From: Hymenobacter gelipurpurascens
GTDB taxonomy: Bacteria; Bacteroidota; Bacteroidia; Cytophagales; Hymenobacteraceae
Direction of reading: 5' to 3'
DNA length: 64,000 nucleotides
NCBI RefSeq assembly: GCF_900187375.1
Contig: NZ_FYEW01000001.1
Span: 1,302,001-1,366,000, forward strand
Shown here: piece after piece, positions 35,667 to 43,841 of the stretch
Numbering within the stretch: the stretch's first letter is position 1
How the letters are laid out: the number at the start of each line of letters is the position of its first letter
Notes under the pieces: generated by a model
What the model was told of the DNA's origin: nothing
Database searches by the model: none
What the model saw: only the letters and a program-made list of their open reading frames with translations
Program-made: the position numbers and the translations under genes

Positions 35667-37151
35667 ATGACCTTTCCTCCCCTTAGCATTTTTACCCGTC
35701 GATTTCTTCCAGCCCTGACTGGCCTAGCGCTGGCCACGGGCTGCCGCGTTGCCGAGCCCGTTCCGACTCCGGCCGCTTCTCCCATGCCAGCCAGCTTCAC
35801 GCAGGCAGCCACCCCGGATTCGGCGGGCGTGGCGGCGTTGACGTGGCGGCAGTTTTTCGGGGATAAGAATCTGGTATGCCTCATTGATACCGCCCTGCAG
35901 GCAAATCCAGATTTGCGGATTGCGGTACAGCGTATTGAAATAGCCCGGGCCAACCTGCGGGTGCAGCGCGGCGCCTTGCTGCCCAGTGTGGATGCCGTAG
36001 CCAGCGCCGGCGTAGACCGCTACGGCGCCTACACACTAAACGGTGTCGGCAACTACGATACCAACCTCTCGCCCAACATTGATAGCCGCCAGCGCATCCC
36101 TACGCCCACTCCTGACTTTTTTCTGGGCCTACGCAGTTCCTGGGAAATCGACTTGTGGGGTAAGCTAAGTCAGCGCAAACAGGCCGCTTACCTGCGCCTG
36201 CTCGCTACCGAGAAAGGCCGCCATCTGGTAGAAACGGCCTTGGTTGCGCAAGTAGCTAGTCTGTATTTCGATTTGCTGGCCCTGGATAATGAGCTGGCCG
36301 TGCTGGGCAAAAACCAGCGCCTGCAGGAAAGTGGCCTAAAGATAGTAAAAGTGCAGAAGCAAGCCGGCCGGGCCAACGAGCTGGCCGTGCAGCAGTTCAG
36401 GGCGCAGCTCCTGCGCACCCGCAGCCTGGAAGCCGAAGCCCGTCAGCGCATTGTAGCCGCCGAAAACGAGCTAAACCGACTACTAGGCCGTTATCCGCAG
36501 CGCATTGCGCGTGGCTTGCCCATTTTGCAGCAGCCCTTACCCGCCCGTGTGCAGGCCGGTTTGCCCGCCACTATGCTCCTAAAGCGCCCCGATGTGCAAC
36601 AAGCTGAGCTGGAGCTGGTGGCCGCCCGCGCCGATGTTGCTGCCGCCCGCGCCGCCTTTCTGCCTTCGCTCACGCTCACGCCGTACGTGGGCCTGAATGC
36701 CTACAAAGCTTCCCTCCTGTTCAATGCGCCTAGTTCCTTAGCTATTGGTGCGCTGGCCGGACTTGCGGGTCCGATCATCAACCGCAACGCGCTCAAGGCC
36801 AACTACAGCCGATCCGCCGCCGAGCAGCAGGTGGCCTACTTTGAGTATCAGAAAGCTATGCAAACGGGCTTCGAGGAAGTGGTAACCAACCTGCGCGGCA
36901 TCGGCAACTACCAGCGCATGTACGAGTTGCAGCAGCAAGAAGTAGAAGCTCTCAACCAGGCCGTTTCCATCTCCGATGACCTGTTTAAAGCCAACTACGC
37001 CACCTATCTGGAGGTCATCACGGCCCAGCGCAGCGTGCTGGAAGCTGAGTTGAACCTGAGCAATACCCGCCGCCAGCAGTTCCTGCGCCTCATCGATCTA
37101 TATCGCTCCCTGGGCGGCGGCTGGACGCCTACCACTACTGTGAAGAAATAG
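35667..37151 (+). CDS. Outer-membrane efflux channel, TolC/NodT family lipoprotein
   Basis: A 494-residue outer-membrane factor. Lipobox LATGC places lipidated Cys26. Two internally repeated halves carry the long periplasmic helices (e.g. LVETALVAQVASLYFDLLALDNE and RPDVQQAELELVAARADVAAA), typical of NodT/OprM proteins. It completes the tripartite pump encoded by the two previous genes. The 246-bp gap before it is mostly filled by the inverted repeat of 35468-35559. Confidence 0.94.
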   Translation: MTFPPLSIFTRRFLPALTGLALATGCRVAEPVPTPAASPMPASFTQAATPDSAGVAALTWRQFFGDKNLVCLIDTALQANPDLRIAVQRIEIARANLRVQRGALLPSVDAVASAGVDRYGAYTLNGVGNYDTNLSPNIDSRQRIPTPTPDFFLGLRSSWEIDLWGKLSQRKQAAYLRLLATEKGRHLVETALVAQVASLYFDLLALDNELAVLGKNQRLQESGLKIVKVQKQAGRANELAVQQFRAQLLRTRSLEAEARQRIVAAENELNRLLGRYPQRIARGLPILQQPLPARVQAGLPATMLLKRPDVQQAELELVAARADVAAARAAFLPSLTLTPYVGLNAYKASLLFNAPSSLAIGALAGLAGPIINRNALKANYSRSAAEQQVAYFEYQKAMQTGFEEVVTNLRGIGNYQRMYELQQQEVEALNQAVSISDDLFKANYATYLEVITAQRSVLEAELNLSNTRRQQFLRLIDLYRSLGGGWTPTTTVKK

Positions 37152-37176
37152 GCAGCCCGTTTTTCACCAAAAGGCC

Positions 37177-37216
37177 AAGCCGCCGCTCACTCAGGGCTGA
37201 GTGGCGGCGGCTTTCT
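37177..37216 (+). terminator. Terminator of the efflux operon
   Basis: AAGCCGCCGCTCACTCA pairs with TGAGTGGCGGCGGCTT with a single bulged base and a 3-base loop, followed by TTCT. Confidence 0.82.
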
Positions 37217-37294
37217 CGTGTAGTGCCTAGACGTATAAACTTACCCCGAAATATTGCGGCTAGGCCACTATTGCAACTTTCAATTCTGACGCCT

Positions 37295-37302
37295 TACCTT
37301 TG
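37295..37302 (+). promoter_or_regulatory. -7 element of the riboswitch transcript
   Basis: TACCTTTG, exact TAnnTTTG match. An ATTG at 37270-37273 is a poor -33. Predicted start about 37309, roughly 20 bases before the riboswitch P1 stem. Confidence 0.65.
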
Positions 37303-37329
37303 AGGAGTCAATTCTTTCTGACCAAAGGA

Positions 37330-37429
37330 TTGTTTTTATACAGAGGCGTGGAGAGACAGGCTCGACGAAACGCCGGCAACCCCCAGTGATGAGCTGGAAC
37401 GGTGCCAAGTCCTGACCATATAAAAACAA
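37330..37429 (+). ncRNA. S-box (SAM-I) riboswitch
   Basis: The aptamer is recognisable by its conserved blocks: P1 formed by TTGTTTTTATA (37330-37340) and TATAAAAACAA (37419-37429), 11 perfect pairs; AGAGGCGTGGAGAGAC with GACGAAACGCCGGCAACC in the P2/J2-3 region; and GGTGCCAAGTCC near the 3' side. S-box RNAs bind S-adenosylmethionine and normally switch sulfur-amino-acid genes off when SAM is plentiful. No classical terminator follows P1, so control may act on translation: AAGTTG (37428-37433), which shares two bases with P1, can pair with CAACTT just downstream, enclosing a GTG. The downstream operon is the ATP-grasp/monooxygenase pair. Confidence 0.93.
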
Positions 37430-37483
37430 GTTGCCGTGGCTACTACCAACAACTTTCTCGCCCCTTCTCCCGCTTTCGTTGCT

Positions 37484-37558
37484 ATGCAACAGCCTTGTTG
37501 TGCCCTGCGCACCCAGGCCGTTTGCATGCCTTGCGTGTGCATGGGTTGTTGTTGTTAG
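37484..37558 (+). CDS. Cys/Met-rich leader peptide (24 residues)
   Basis: Starting 55 bases after the SAM riboswitch, this ORF begins MQQPCCALRTQAV and ends CMPCVCMGCCC. Eight of 24 residues are Cys and three are Met. A GTG in frame at 37436 would extend it to 40 residues with a neutral N-terminal segment; an in-frame stop within the riboswitch limits it upstream. The position after a SAM sensor and before sulfur-related genes, together with the cysteine content, suggests a translated sensor of cysteinyl-tRNA supply, comparable to polycysteine upstream ORFs known in mycobacteria. It could instead bind metal or be untranslated. No family assignment. Confidence 0.55.
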   Translation: MQQPCCALRTQAVCMPCVCMGCCC

Positions 37559-37884
37559 GTAGCCTCTACGCTTCGTAGTCTACGGTTTTCGCCTTCCCCG
37601 ATGCATTCATTGGGAATGCTGGCGGCCGCTGCGCTGATTTCTGCCGGCGCTTTACCTTCTCTGTGTTTTCTGCTGCGCCGATTCGGCGGCCGTGTACTCT
37701 CGCGGGTTGGCTGTCGTGTAGGCCACTAGCGCCAGAGAATCGGGTTTCAGCAGGCTTATAGGCCACTACGTGCTTCTCTCAGAATACATCTGCGCCTGTC
37801 CGGCGCTGAGCTTTTCGCTGGCCGAAAACCGCTTAGGTAGGCCGGTTTCTTTTCGCTGTTTCCATTATTTCCCCTCCTTACTTC
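37559..37884 (+). other. Long untranslated leader with a possible second small ORF
   Basis: Three hundred and twenty-six bases between the Cys-rich ORF and the ATP-grasp gene. An ORF of 42 codons at 37601-37729 starts MHSLGMLAAAALISAGALP, resembling a signal peptide, and ends in GGC CAC TAG; I see no other support for it. GGCCG/CGGCC-rich segments (37620-37705, 37795-37840) can fold into stems, such as CGGCGCTGAGC against GCTGGCCG. Expression-platform function is possible. Confidence 0.4.
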
Positions 37885-38910
37885 ATGTCGCACGCTCAAA
37901 AGCCCATTGGCATCTATTTCGAACACCCTGAGTGGTTTAAGCCCCTGTTTGCCGAGCTGGACCGCCGCGGACTGGCCTACGAGAAAATCGACGCCGCTCA
38001 TCACCTCTTCGACCCCTCGGAAAAAGAGAGCCGCTACTCCTTGGTAGTGAACCGCATGAGTTCCTCAGCCTATTTGCGCGGTCACGGCCAGGGCATCTTC
38101 CACACGGCTGGCTATGCCACGCACCTGGAGCGTATTGGTACGCGCATTATCAATGGCTCGGCGGCTACGGCCATCGAAACTAACAAGGCCCGTCAGCTTT
38201 CCTTGTTCTCTTCATTGGGCCTGAAGTTCCCGAAGTCCTTTGTAGTAAACCACGCCTCACGTATTGCAGATGCCGCCCGGCAACTGCAGTTCCCCATCGT
38301 GGTGAAAGTGAACATTGGCGGCAGCGGCGCGGGCATTATCCGCTTTGACACGATTGAAGGCGTAGAGGCGGCCGTGGCCGCTGGCCAGATTGACCTAGGC
38401 ATCGACCAAACGGCCTTGGTACAGGAATACGTAACGCCCCACGGCGGCAACATTCACCGCGTAGAAACGCTGAATGGCAAGTTTCTGTACGCCATGAAGG
38501 TGTACACCACCGGCGAAAGTTTCAACCTCTGCCCCGCCGAAATCTGCCAGATTCCGGAGGAACAATCGGCGGAGTTCTGCCTCACGGAGGCGCCTAAAAA
38601 AGGTATTCAGGTGGAAGCTTTCACGCCCCCAGCCGAGGTAATTGAAGCCGTGGAGCGCATTGTGGCCGCTGCTAAGATTGACGTGGGTGGCATCGAATAC
38701 CTGATTGATGACCGCACCGGCGACGTGCTATTCTACGACATCAACGCCCTCTCCAACTTCGTGGCCGACGCCGTGAATGTGGTGGGCTTCGACCCCTACG
38801 CCCGCTTCGTGGACTACCTCGAAACGCAGCTGCCCGGCGCTAAGTCAGGCGCAGCACCTGTTGGTGCTGATTTCATTACTTCTTCCCCCGCTGACCTCAT
38901 CGCACAATAA
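37885..38910 (+). CDS. ATP-grasp (RimK-like) ligase of unknown substrate
   Basis: A 341-residue ATP-grasp protein. The fold is read from FPIVVKVNIGGSGAGIIRF (ATP-binding Lys and glycine loop, about 131-149), VQEYVTPHGGNIHRVETL and the metal-binding end VLFYDINALSNF (Asp and Asn), with VNR and NGSAATAIETNKARQLSLF as the RimK-like N-terminal part. Such enzymes join a carboxylate to an amine or thiol with ATP. It is co-transcribed and overlaps by one base (TAATG) with the flavin monooxygenase. The S-box upstream suggests a sulfur-linked role, for example making or opening a modified sulfur compound; the reaction is unknown. Confidence 0.85.
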   Translation: MSHAQKPIGIYFEHPEWFKPLFAELDRRGLAYEKIDAAHHLFDPSEKESRYSLVVNRMSSSAYLRGHGQGIFHTAGYATHLERIGTRIINGSAATAIETNKARQLSLFSSLGLKFPKSFVVNHASRIADAARQLQFPIVVKVNIGGSGAGIIRFDTIEGVEAAVAAGQIDLGIDQTALVQEYVTPHGGNIHRVETLNGKFLYAMKVYTTGESFNLCPAEICQIPEEQSAEFCLTEAPKKGIQVEAFTPPAEVIEAVERIVAAAKIDVGGIEYLIDDRTGDVLFYDINALSNFVADAVNVVGFDPYARFVDYLETQLPGAKSGAAPVGADFITSSPADLIAQ

Positions 38911-39935
38911 TGAGATACGGATATTGGATGCCCGTTTTTGGCGGGTGGCTGCGCAACGTCGAGGACGAAAACATGCGCGCCGACTGGGACTATGTGAAAA
39001 CGCTGGCCCAACGCAGCGAAGAGCTCGGCTACGACCTTTCGCTCATCGCGGAGCTGAATCTCAACGATATCAAGGGCGAAGAAGCCCCTTCCCTGGATGC
39101 CTGGAGCACGGCCGCCGCCCTGGCCGCCGTCACGAAGAAACTAGAGCTGATGGTGGCCGTGCGGCCCACCTTCCACTCGCCGGCCCTGCTGGCCAAGCAA
39201 GCCGCCAACATCGACCACATCAGTGGTGGCCGGTTGTCATTGAACGTGGTGTCGTCGTGGTGGCAGGATGAGGCCAAGAAGTACGGCGTGCACTTCGAGC
39301 AGCACGACGACCGTTACGCCCGCACCGCCGAGTGGCTGCACGTGGTCGATAACCTCTGGAAGCAGGACCACTTCACCTTCGAGGGCAAGTTCTACAAGGT
39401 AACCGACTCCATTCTGCAGCCCAAGCCGGTGTCGCGCCCCCGGCCGTTCCTCTACGCCGGTGGCGAATCGGAAGCCGCCAAAAACCTCATTGCCGCACAG
39501 TGCGACGGCTACGTCATGCACGGCGACGAGCCCGAGGCCATCGGCCGCCGCATTCAGGACCTGAGCCAGCGCCGTGAGAAGCTCGGCTTGCCACCCATGA
39601 AGTTTGGGGTGGCTGCCTACTCTGTGGTGCGCAACACGGAGCAGGAAGTGAAGAAGGAGCTGGAGCGCATCACCAACGTGAACGGTTCGGCGGCCGGCTA
39701 CAAAAACTACCAGCAGTGGCTGGCTGGCACTCAGCTCGAAAACCAGGTATCGCTGCAGGATTACTCGGTCTCGAACCGTGGCCTGCGCTCCGGCCTCACC
39801 GGCACCCCCGACCAGGTAGCCGAGCGCATCGCCGCCTTCGAAGCTGTGGGCGTCGATCTGTTCCTGCTCCAGTGCAGCCCGCAGCTGGAGGAAATGGAGC
39901 GGTTCTCGGAAGCAGTGATTCAGGTACTGGCCTAG
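38910..39935 (+). CDS. Luciferase-like flavin monooxygenase (SsuD/SfnG type)
   Basis: A 341-residue bacterial-luciferase-like FMNH2-dependent monooxygenase. The barrel begins MRYGYWMPVFGGW; KQAANIDHISGGRLSLNVVSSWW and HDDRYARTAEWL are the flavin/substrate-phosphate segments of alkanesulfonate and dimethylsulfone monooxygenases, and FLYAGGESEAAKNLIA and GLTGTPDQVAERI follow. Members of this group free sulfite or methanesulfinate from organosulfur compounds during sulfur starvation. No ssuE-like flavin reductase or ABC importer is adjacent. The start ATG overlaps the previous stop (TAATG), so the pair is coupled. The substrate is not determined. Confidence 0.88.
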   Translation: MRYGYWMPVFGGWLRNVEDENMRADWDYVKTLAQRSEELGYDLSLIAELNLNDIKGEEAPSLDAWSTAAALAAVTKKLELMVAVRPTFHSPALLAKQAANIDHISGGRLSLNVVSSWWQDEAKKYGVHFEQHDDRYARTAEWLHVVDNLWKQDHFTFEGKFYKVTDSILQPKPVSRPRPFLYAGGESEAAKNLIAAQCDGYVMHGDEPEAIGRRIQDLSQRREKLGLPPMKFGVAAYSVVRNTEQEVKKELERITNVNGSAAGYKNYQQWLAGTQLENQVSLQDYSVSNRGLRSGLTGTPDQVAERIAAFEAVGVDLFLLQCSPQLEEMERFSEAVIQVLA

Positions 39936-39961
39936 GCCAGTGGCCAGTTCGATAGACCACC

Positions 39962-40049
39962 AAAACTGTCATTCCGAGCAAAGCGAGGAATCTGGGTTAG
40001 CTTCTTATAAGTGAGCCAGATTCCTCGCTTTGCTCGGAATGACAGTTTT
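39962..40049. repeat. Perfect 34-bp inverted repeat
   Basis: Left arm 39962-39995 and right arm 40016-40049 are exact complements (edge AAAACTGTCATTCCGAGC) around a 20-base loop. It lies between the monooxygenase and the chromate transporter. It is the best-preserved member of the repeat family and may also end the upstream transcript. Confidence 0.93.
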
Positions 40050-40094
40050 AGGCCACCTTCAACGCCCTAATGCTTTTCTCCTTACTCTTGCCCT

Positions 40095-41408
40095 ATGGAA
40101 TCAGCTTTACCTGTTGCTTCAGCCGATGTTCCCGTTGCGGCGCCAGTGTCTTTCGCGGAGGCATTTCGCTTCTGGCTGAAGCTCGGGTTCATCAGCTTCG
40201 GCGGGCCAGCTGGCCAGATTGCCATGATGAACGAGTATGTGGTAGAACGCCGCCGCTGGCTGGATGAGGAGCAGTTTCTGCATGCTTTGAACTATTGCAT
40301 GCTCCTACCCGGCCCCGAGGCGCAACAGCTGGCCACCTACATTGGGTGGCTGCTCCACGGCGTGCGGGGTGGCCTAGTGGCGGGCGGCCTGTTCGTGCTG
40401 CCCTCGGTGTTTATGCTGCTGGGCTTGAGCTGGGCGTATGTGGAATATGGCACGGTGCCCGCGGTGGCTGGGCTGCTGTATGGACTGAAGCCGGCCGTAG
40501 TTGCCATTGTGCTGGGGGCGCTGTTGAAGATTGGAGAAAAAGCCCTGAAAACGCCTCTACATATGCTGATGGCACTGGCCAGCTTTCTGGCGCTGTTCGT
40601 AGGCCACTTGCCGTTCCCGGTGGTAGTGTTCAGCGCCTTGCTGCTCGGCCTATTGGTGCAACGCTGGCAGCCAACCTGGCTGGGCATGAAGCTAACAGCC
40701 CCGGAAACTATTCCAACTACTGAACCTAGTAACCACAAGTGGCCTAGACGAGTGGCCAAAGCCCTCCTGATTGCGCTAGGCCTCTGGATAATTCCGGTAG
40801 CAGCTGCCGGGCTGCTCACTGGCGAATGGAGCTTCTGGTGGCAGCTGACGCGGTTTTTCACTACGGCGGCGCTGGTTACGTTCGGCGGGGCCTACGCCGT
40901 GCTGCCTTATGTGGCCCAGGTAGCAGTCGAGAAATTTCACTGGCTCACACGCCTGCAAATGGTCGATGGCTTGGCCCTCGGCGAAACCACGCCGGGCCCA
41001 CTTATTATGGTGCTCACCTTCGTCGGGTTCATGGGTGCCTGGCAACACGGTGGGCACTCGGTGGTGTGGGGGGCGGCGGGGCTCCTGCTCACCACTTTTT
41101 ACACCTTCCTGCCGAGCTTCCTGTTCATTTTTGTGGGCGCCCCGCTGGTGGAGCGCACGCGCCAGGATGACCGTGTGAAAGCGGCCTTGAGTGTCGTCAC
41201 GGCAGCTGTGGTGGGGGTTATCCTGAACCTCGGCATTTATCTCGGCCAGGCAGTTGTGTGGCCGCAGGGAATTCAAGCTTCGCCAGATTGGTTTAGCCTC
41301 GTATGGGCAGTGCTTTCGGTGGGCGCGCTGCGCTGGGGCAAGGTGAATCTCATCCTCTGGATTGGCGTGAGTGCCTTGGTCGGCTGGGGGTATACCTGGC
41401 TGTTCTAG
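40095..41408 (+). CDS. chrA: Chromate transporter (CHR family)
   Basis: A 437-residue ChrA-type transporter made of two homologous halves. Each half has the FGGPAGQ/FGGAYAV-type glycine segment and a PGP motif (LLPGPEAQQLATYIGW; TTPGPLIMVLTFVGF), with about ten membrane helices overall. ChrA proteins expel chromate, a sulfate analogue, and resistance depends on sulfur status in several bacteria. It follows the sulfur-type operon, but a 34-bp hairpin separates them, so co-regulation is not assured. It ends CTG TTC TAG GCC in the iterated motif. Confidence 0.92.
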   Translation: MESALPVASADVPVAAPVSFAEAFRFWLKLGFISFGGPAGQIAMMNEYVVERRRWLDEEQFLHALNYCMLLPGPEAQQLATYIGWLLHGVRGGLVAGGLFVLPSVFMLLGLSWAYVEYGTVPAVAGLLYGLKPAVVAIVLGALLKIGEKALKTPLHMLMALASFLALFVGHLPFPVVVFSALLLGLLVQRWQPTWLGMKLTAPETIPTTEPSNHKWPRRVAKALLIALGLWIIPVAAAGLLTGEWSFWWQLTRFFTTAALVTFGGAYAVLPYVAQVAVEKFHWLTRLQMVDGLALGETTPGPLIMVLTFVGFMGAWQHGGHSVVWGAAGLLLTTFYTFLPSFLFIFVGAPLVERTRQDDRVKAALSVVTAAVVGVILNLGIYLGQAVVWPQGIQASPDWFSLVWAVLSVGALRWGKVNLILWIGVSALVGWGYTWLF

Positions 41409-41465
41409 GCCACTTTTCCTCCTCAAACGCTGCAAAACGGCCTCGGCATTCCCCTACCAAAGCCC

Positions 41466-41473
41466 TACCTTTG
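41466..41473 (+). promoter_or_regulatory. -7 element before the helicase gene
   Basis: TACCTTTG, exact consensus, 40 bp before the start at 41514. No convincing -33 element. Confidence 0.55.
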
Positions 41474-41513
41474 CTAAGTAGCCAATAAGCTTAGTTTCCG
41501 ACTAATAGACCGA

Positions 41514-43766
41514 ATGGGACTCGATTATCTTTCTCTATTGAACCCCTCGCAGGCCGCTGCCGTGATGCAAATCGATGGCCCCTGCATGATTATAGCGGGT
41601 GCCGGCTCGGGCAAAACCCGGGTGCTCACTTACCGCATTGCCAACCTGCTGGAAAAAAACGTTGATCCGTTCAACATCCTGGCCCTCACCTTTACCAACA
41701 AGGCGGCCAAGGAGATGCGCGCCCGTATTGAAAAGGTAGTTGGCCCCGAGGCCAAAAACCTCTGGATGGGCACCTTCCACAGCATTTTCGCCCGCATTCT
41801 GCGCTCCGAAGCCGATAAAATCGGCTACCCCCGCTCCTTCACTATCTACGATACTCAGGATTCCAAAACTCTGATCGGCCAGATTGTGAAAGAGCTGGAG
41901 CTGGACGATAAGCTCTACAAGCCCAACCTCGTGCTCGGCCGTATTTCGGCGGCGAAAAACAAGCTCATTTCGGTGCAGCAATACCTCAACGACCCCGTAA
42001 TCAAGCAGGACGATGAGGCCGCCCTCCGCCCCAAGATCGGGGTGCTGTACCAGCAGTACGCCAGCCGGTGCTTCAAGGCCGGTGCCATGGACTTCGACGA
42101 CTTGCTCTACCAGACCAACGTCCTGTTCAAAGACCACCCCGATGTACTGAACAAGTACCAGAACATCTTCAAGTATGTGATGGTGGATGAGTACCAGGAC
42201 ACCAACTACTCGCAGTACCTGATTGCGCGCAAGCTGGCGGCCAAGGAGCGCAACATCTGCGTGGTGGGTGATGATGCGCAAAGCATTTACGCCTTCCGGG
42301 GCGCTGATATTCAGAACATTCTAAATTTCGAGAAAGACTACCCGGAGCTGCAGGTGTTCAAGCTGGAGCAGAACTACCGCTCCACCAAGAACATTGTGTG
42401 GGCCGCCAACTCGGTTATCAAGAACAACCAAGCTCAGCTGCGCAAAGACGTTTTCTCGGATAACGAGGACGGCCCGCTGATTGAAGTGCTGAAAGCTGCC
42501 TCCGATAACGAGGAGGGCAAACTGGTGGCGCAAAGCATCTACGAGGACAAGATGAACCACCATCTTTCCTACGACGACTTTGCCATCCTGTACCGCACCA
42601 ATGCCCAGAGCCGGGCGATGGAGGAATCCTTGCGCAAGCTCAACATCAAGTATAAGATTGTAGGCGGCCTGAGCTTCTATCAGCGCAAGGAAATCAAGGA
42701 CTTAGTGGCCTACCTGCGCCTGACGGTAAACCCCAATGACGAGCAGGCCCTGCGCCGCGTCATCAACTACCCCAAGCGCGGCATCGGCGATACCACGCTG
42801 GCCAAGCTCATCAACTCGGCCGAGGAATCGAACCACACCATCTGGGAAGTGGTCAGCAATGCCGACAAGTTTTTGCCGACTCGCACAGCGAATCCGATTG
42901 TCGATTTCGCGGAGAAGATAAAGGCCTATACCGCTGTAGCGGCCAAGGAAGATGCCTTTGAGGCGGCCAAGTTCATTGCCAAGAACTCGGGCATGATTGA
43001 GGAGCTGTATGCTGACAAGAGCATCGAGGGCCTCTCCCGCTACGAGAACATTCAGGAACTCCTGAACGGGGTGAAGGCCTACACCGAGGACCCCGAGCGG
43101 GAGGATAAGTCGCTGGGTGCCTTCCTGCAGGATATTGCCCTCGTGACCGACGCCGACACCAAGGACGCGCAGAGCGAAGGCGAGCAGGTGACGCTTATGA
43201 CCATTCACTCGGCCAAGGGCCTGGAGTTCCGCAATGTATACATCGTGGGCATGGAGGAAAACCTCTTCCCTTCCCAGATGATGATTACGTCGCGGGCTGA
43301 TTTGGAGGAAGAGCGCCGCCTGTTTTACGTGGCCATCACGCGGGCCGAGAAGAAGCTCACGCTGAGCTACGCTACCTCGCGCTATCAGTGGGGCAACCTG
43401 CGCAGCTGCGAGAAAAGCCGCTTTCTCGACGAAATTGATCCGCAGTATGTTGATTTCAAGTTCTCTTCAGGTCCGGCTGGCAGCCCCATGGACTCGGCCT
43501 TTGGCCATGTACTAGAGCGCCGCAGCAACCTCATTCCAGCAGCGCCGCGCAAAACGGTAGCCACCAAGTACGTGGCACCTTCTGACTTTCAGCCTTCCGA
43601 TACCAGCAACCTGCAAAACGGGCAGCGCGTGGAGCATCCGAAATTTGGTTTTGGGCAGGTGACGAAACTCGAAAACCAGAACGGCTCGGTAAAAGCCATT
43701 ATTCAGTTTGAAGAAGTTGGGGAGAAGACGTTGCTGCTGAGCTTTGCCAAATTGCGCATCGTCTAA
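41514..43766 (+). CDS. UvrD/PcrA-type 3'-5' DNA helicase
   Basis: A 750-residue superfamily 1A helicase. Walker A GAGSGKT (residues 29-35), the DEYQDTN Walker B, QSIYAFRGAD, EQNYRSTKNI and VTLMTIHSAKGLEF plus VAITRAEKKL motifs are present. The C-terminal 90 residues carry the PcrA/UvrD Tudor-like tail (VEHPKFGFGQVTKLE...). It unwinds DNA in nucleotide excision and mismatch repair or removes RNA polymerase and recombinase filaments. It stands alone with its own promoter and terminator. Confidence 0.95.
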   Translation: MGLDYLSLLNPSQAAAVMQIDGPCMIIAGAGSGKTRVLTYRIANLLEKNVDPFNILALTFTNKAAKEMRARIEKVVGPEAKNLWMGTFHSIFARILRSEADKIGYPRSFTIYDTQDSKTLIGQIVKELELDDKLYKPNLVLGRISAAKNKLISVQQYLNDPVIKQDDEAALRPKIGVLYQQYASRCFKAGAMDFDDLLYQTNVLFKDHPDVLNKYQNIFKYVMVDEYQDTNYSQYLIARKLAAKERNICVVGDDAQSIYAFRGADIQNILNFEKDYPELQVFKLEQNYRSTKNIVWAANSVIKNNQAQLRKDVFSDNEDGPLIEVLKAASDNEEGKLVAQSIYEDKMNHHLSYDDFAILYRTNAQSRAMEESLRKLNIKYKIVGGLSFYQRKEIKDLVAYLRLTVNPNDEQALRRVINYPKRGIGDTTLAKLINSAEESNHTIWEVVSNADKFLPTRTANPIVDFAEKIKAYTAVAAKEDAFEAAKFIAKNSGMIEELYADKSIEGLSRYENIQELLNGVKAYTEDPEREDKSLGAFLQDIALVTDADTKDAQSEGEQVTLMTIHSAKGLEFRNVYIVGMEENLFPSQMMITSRADLEEERRLFYVAITRAEKKLTLSYATSRYQWGNLRSCEKSRFLDEIDPQYVDFKFSSGPAGSPMDSAFGHVLERRSNLIPAAPRKTVATKYVAPSDFQPSDTSNLQNGQRVEHPKFGFGQVTKLENQNGSVKAIIQFEEVGEKTLLLSFAKLRIV

Positions 43767-43799
43767 AGCCTAAACCTATCATTTCCTTCTGCGTTCAGA

Positions 43800-43841
43800 A
43801 CAAGCGCTAGGCCACTCTCAGGTGGCCTAGCGCTTGTTTTC
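43800..43841 (+). terminator. Terminator whose stem is two GGCCTAG motifs
   Basis: ACAAGCGCTAGGCCAC (43800-43815), loop TCTCAG, GTGGCCTAGCGCTTGT (43822-43837), then TTTTC. Both strands of the stem contain the iterated motif in opposite orientation. Confidence 0.9.

Noticed and set aside
37566..37766. Minus-strand ORF of 66 codons in the long leader before the ATP-grasp gene
   Set aside because: No promoter, no recognisable features, and it lies antisense to a structured leader that is better explained by the riboswitch transcript.
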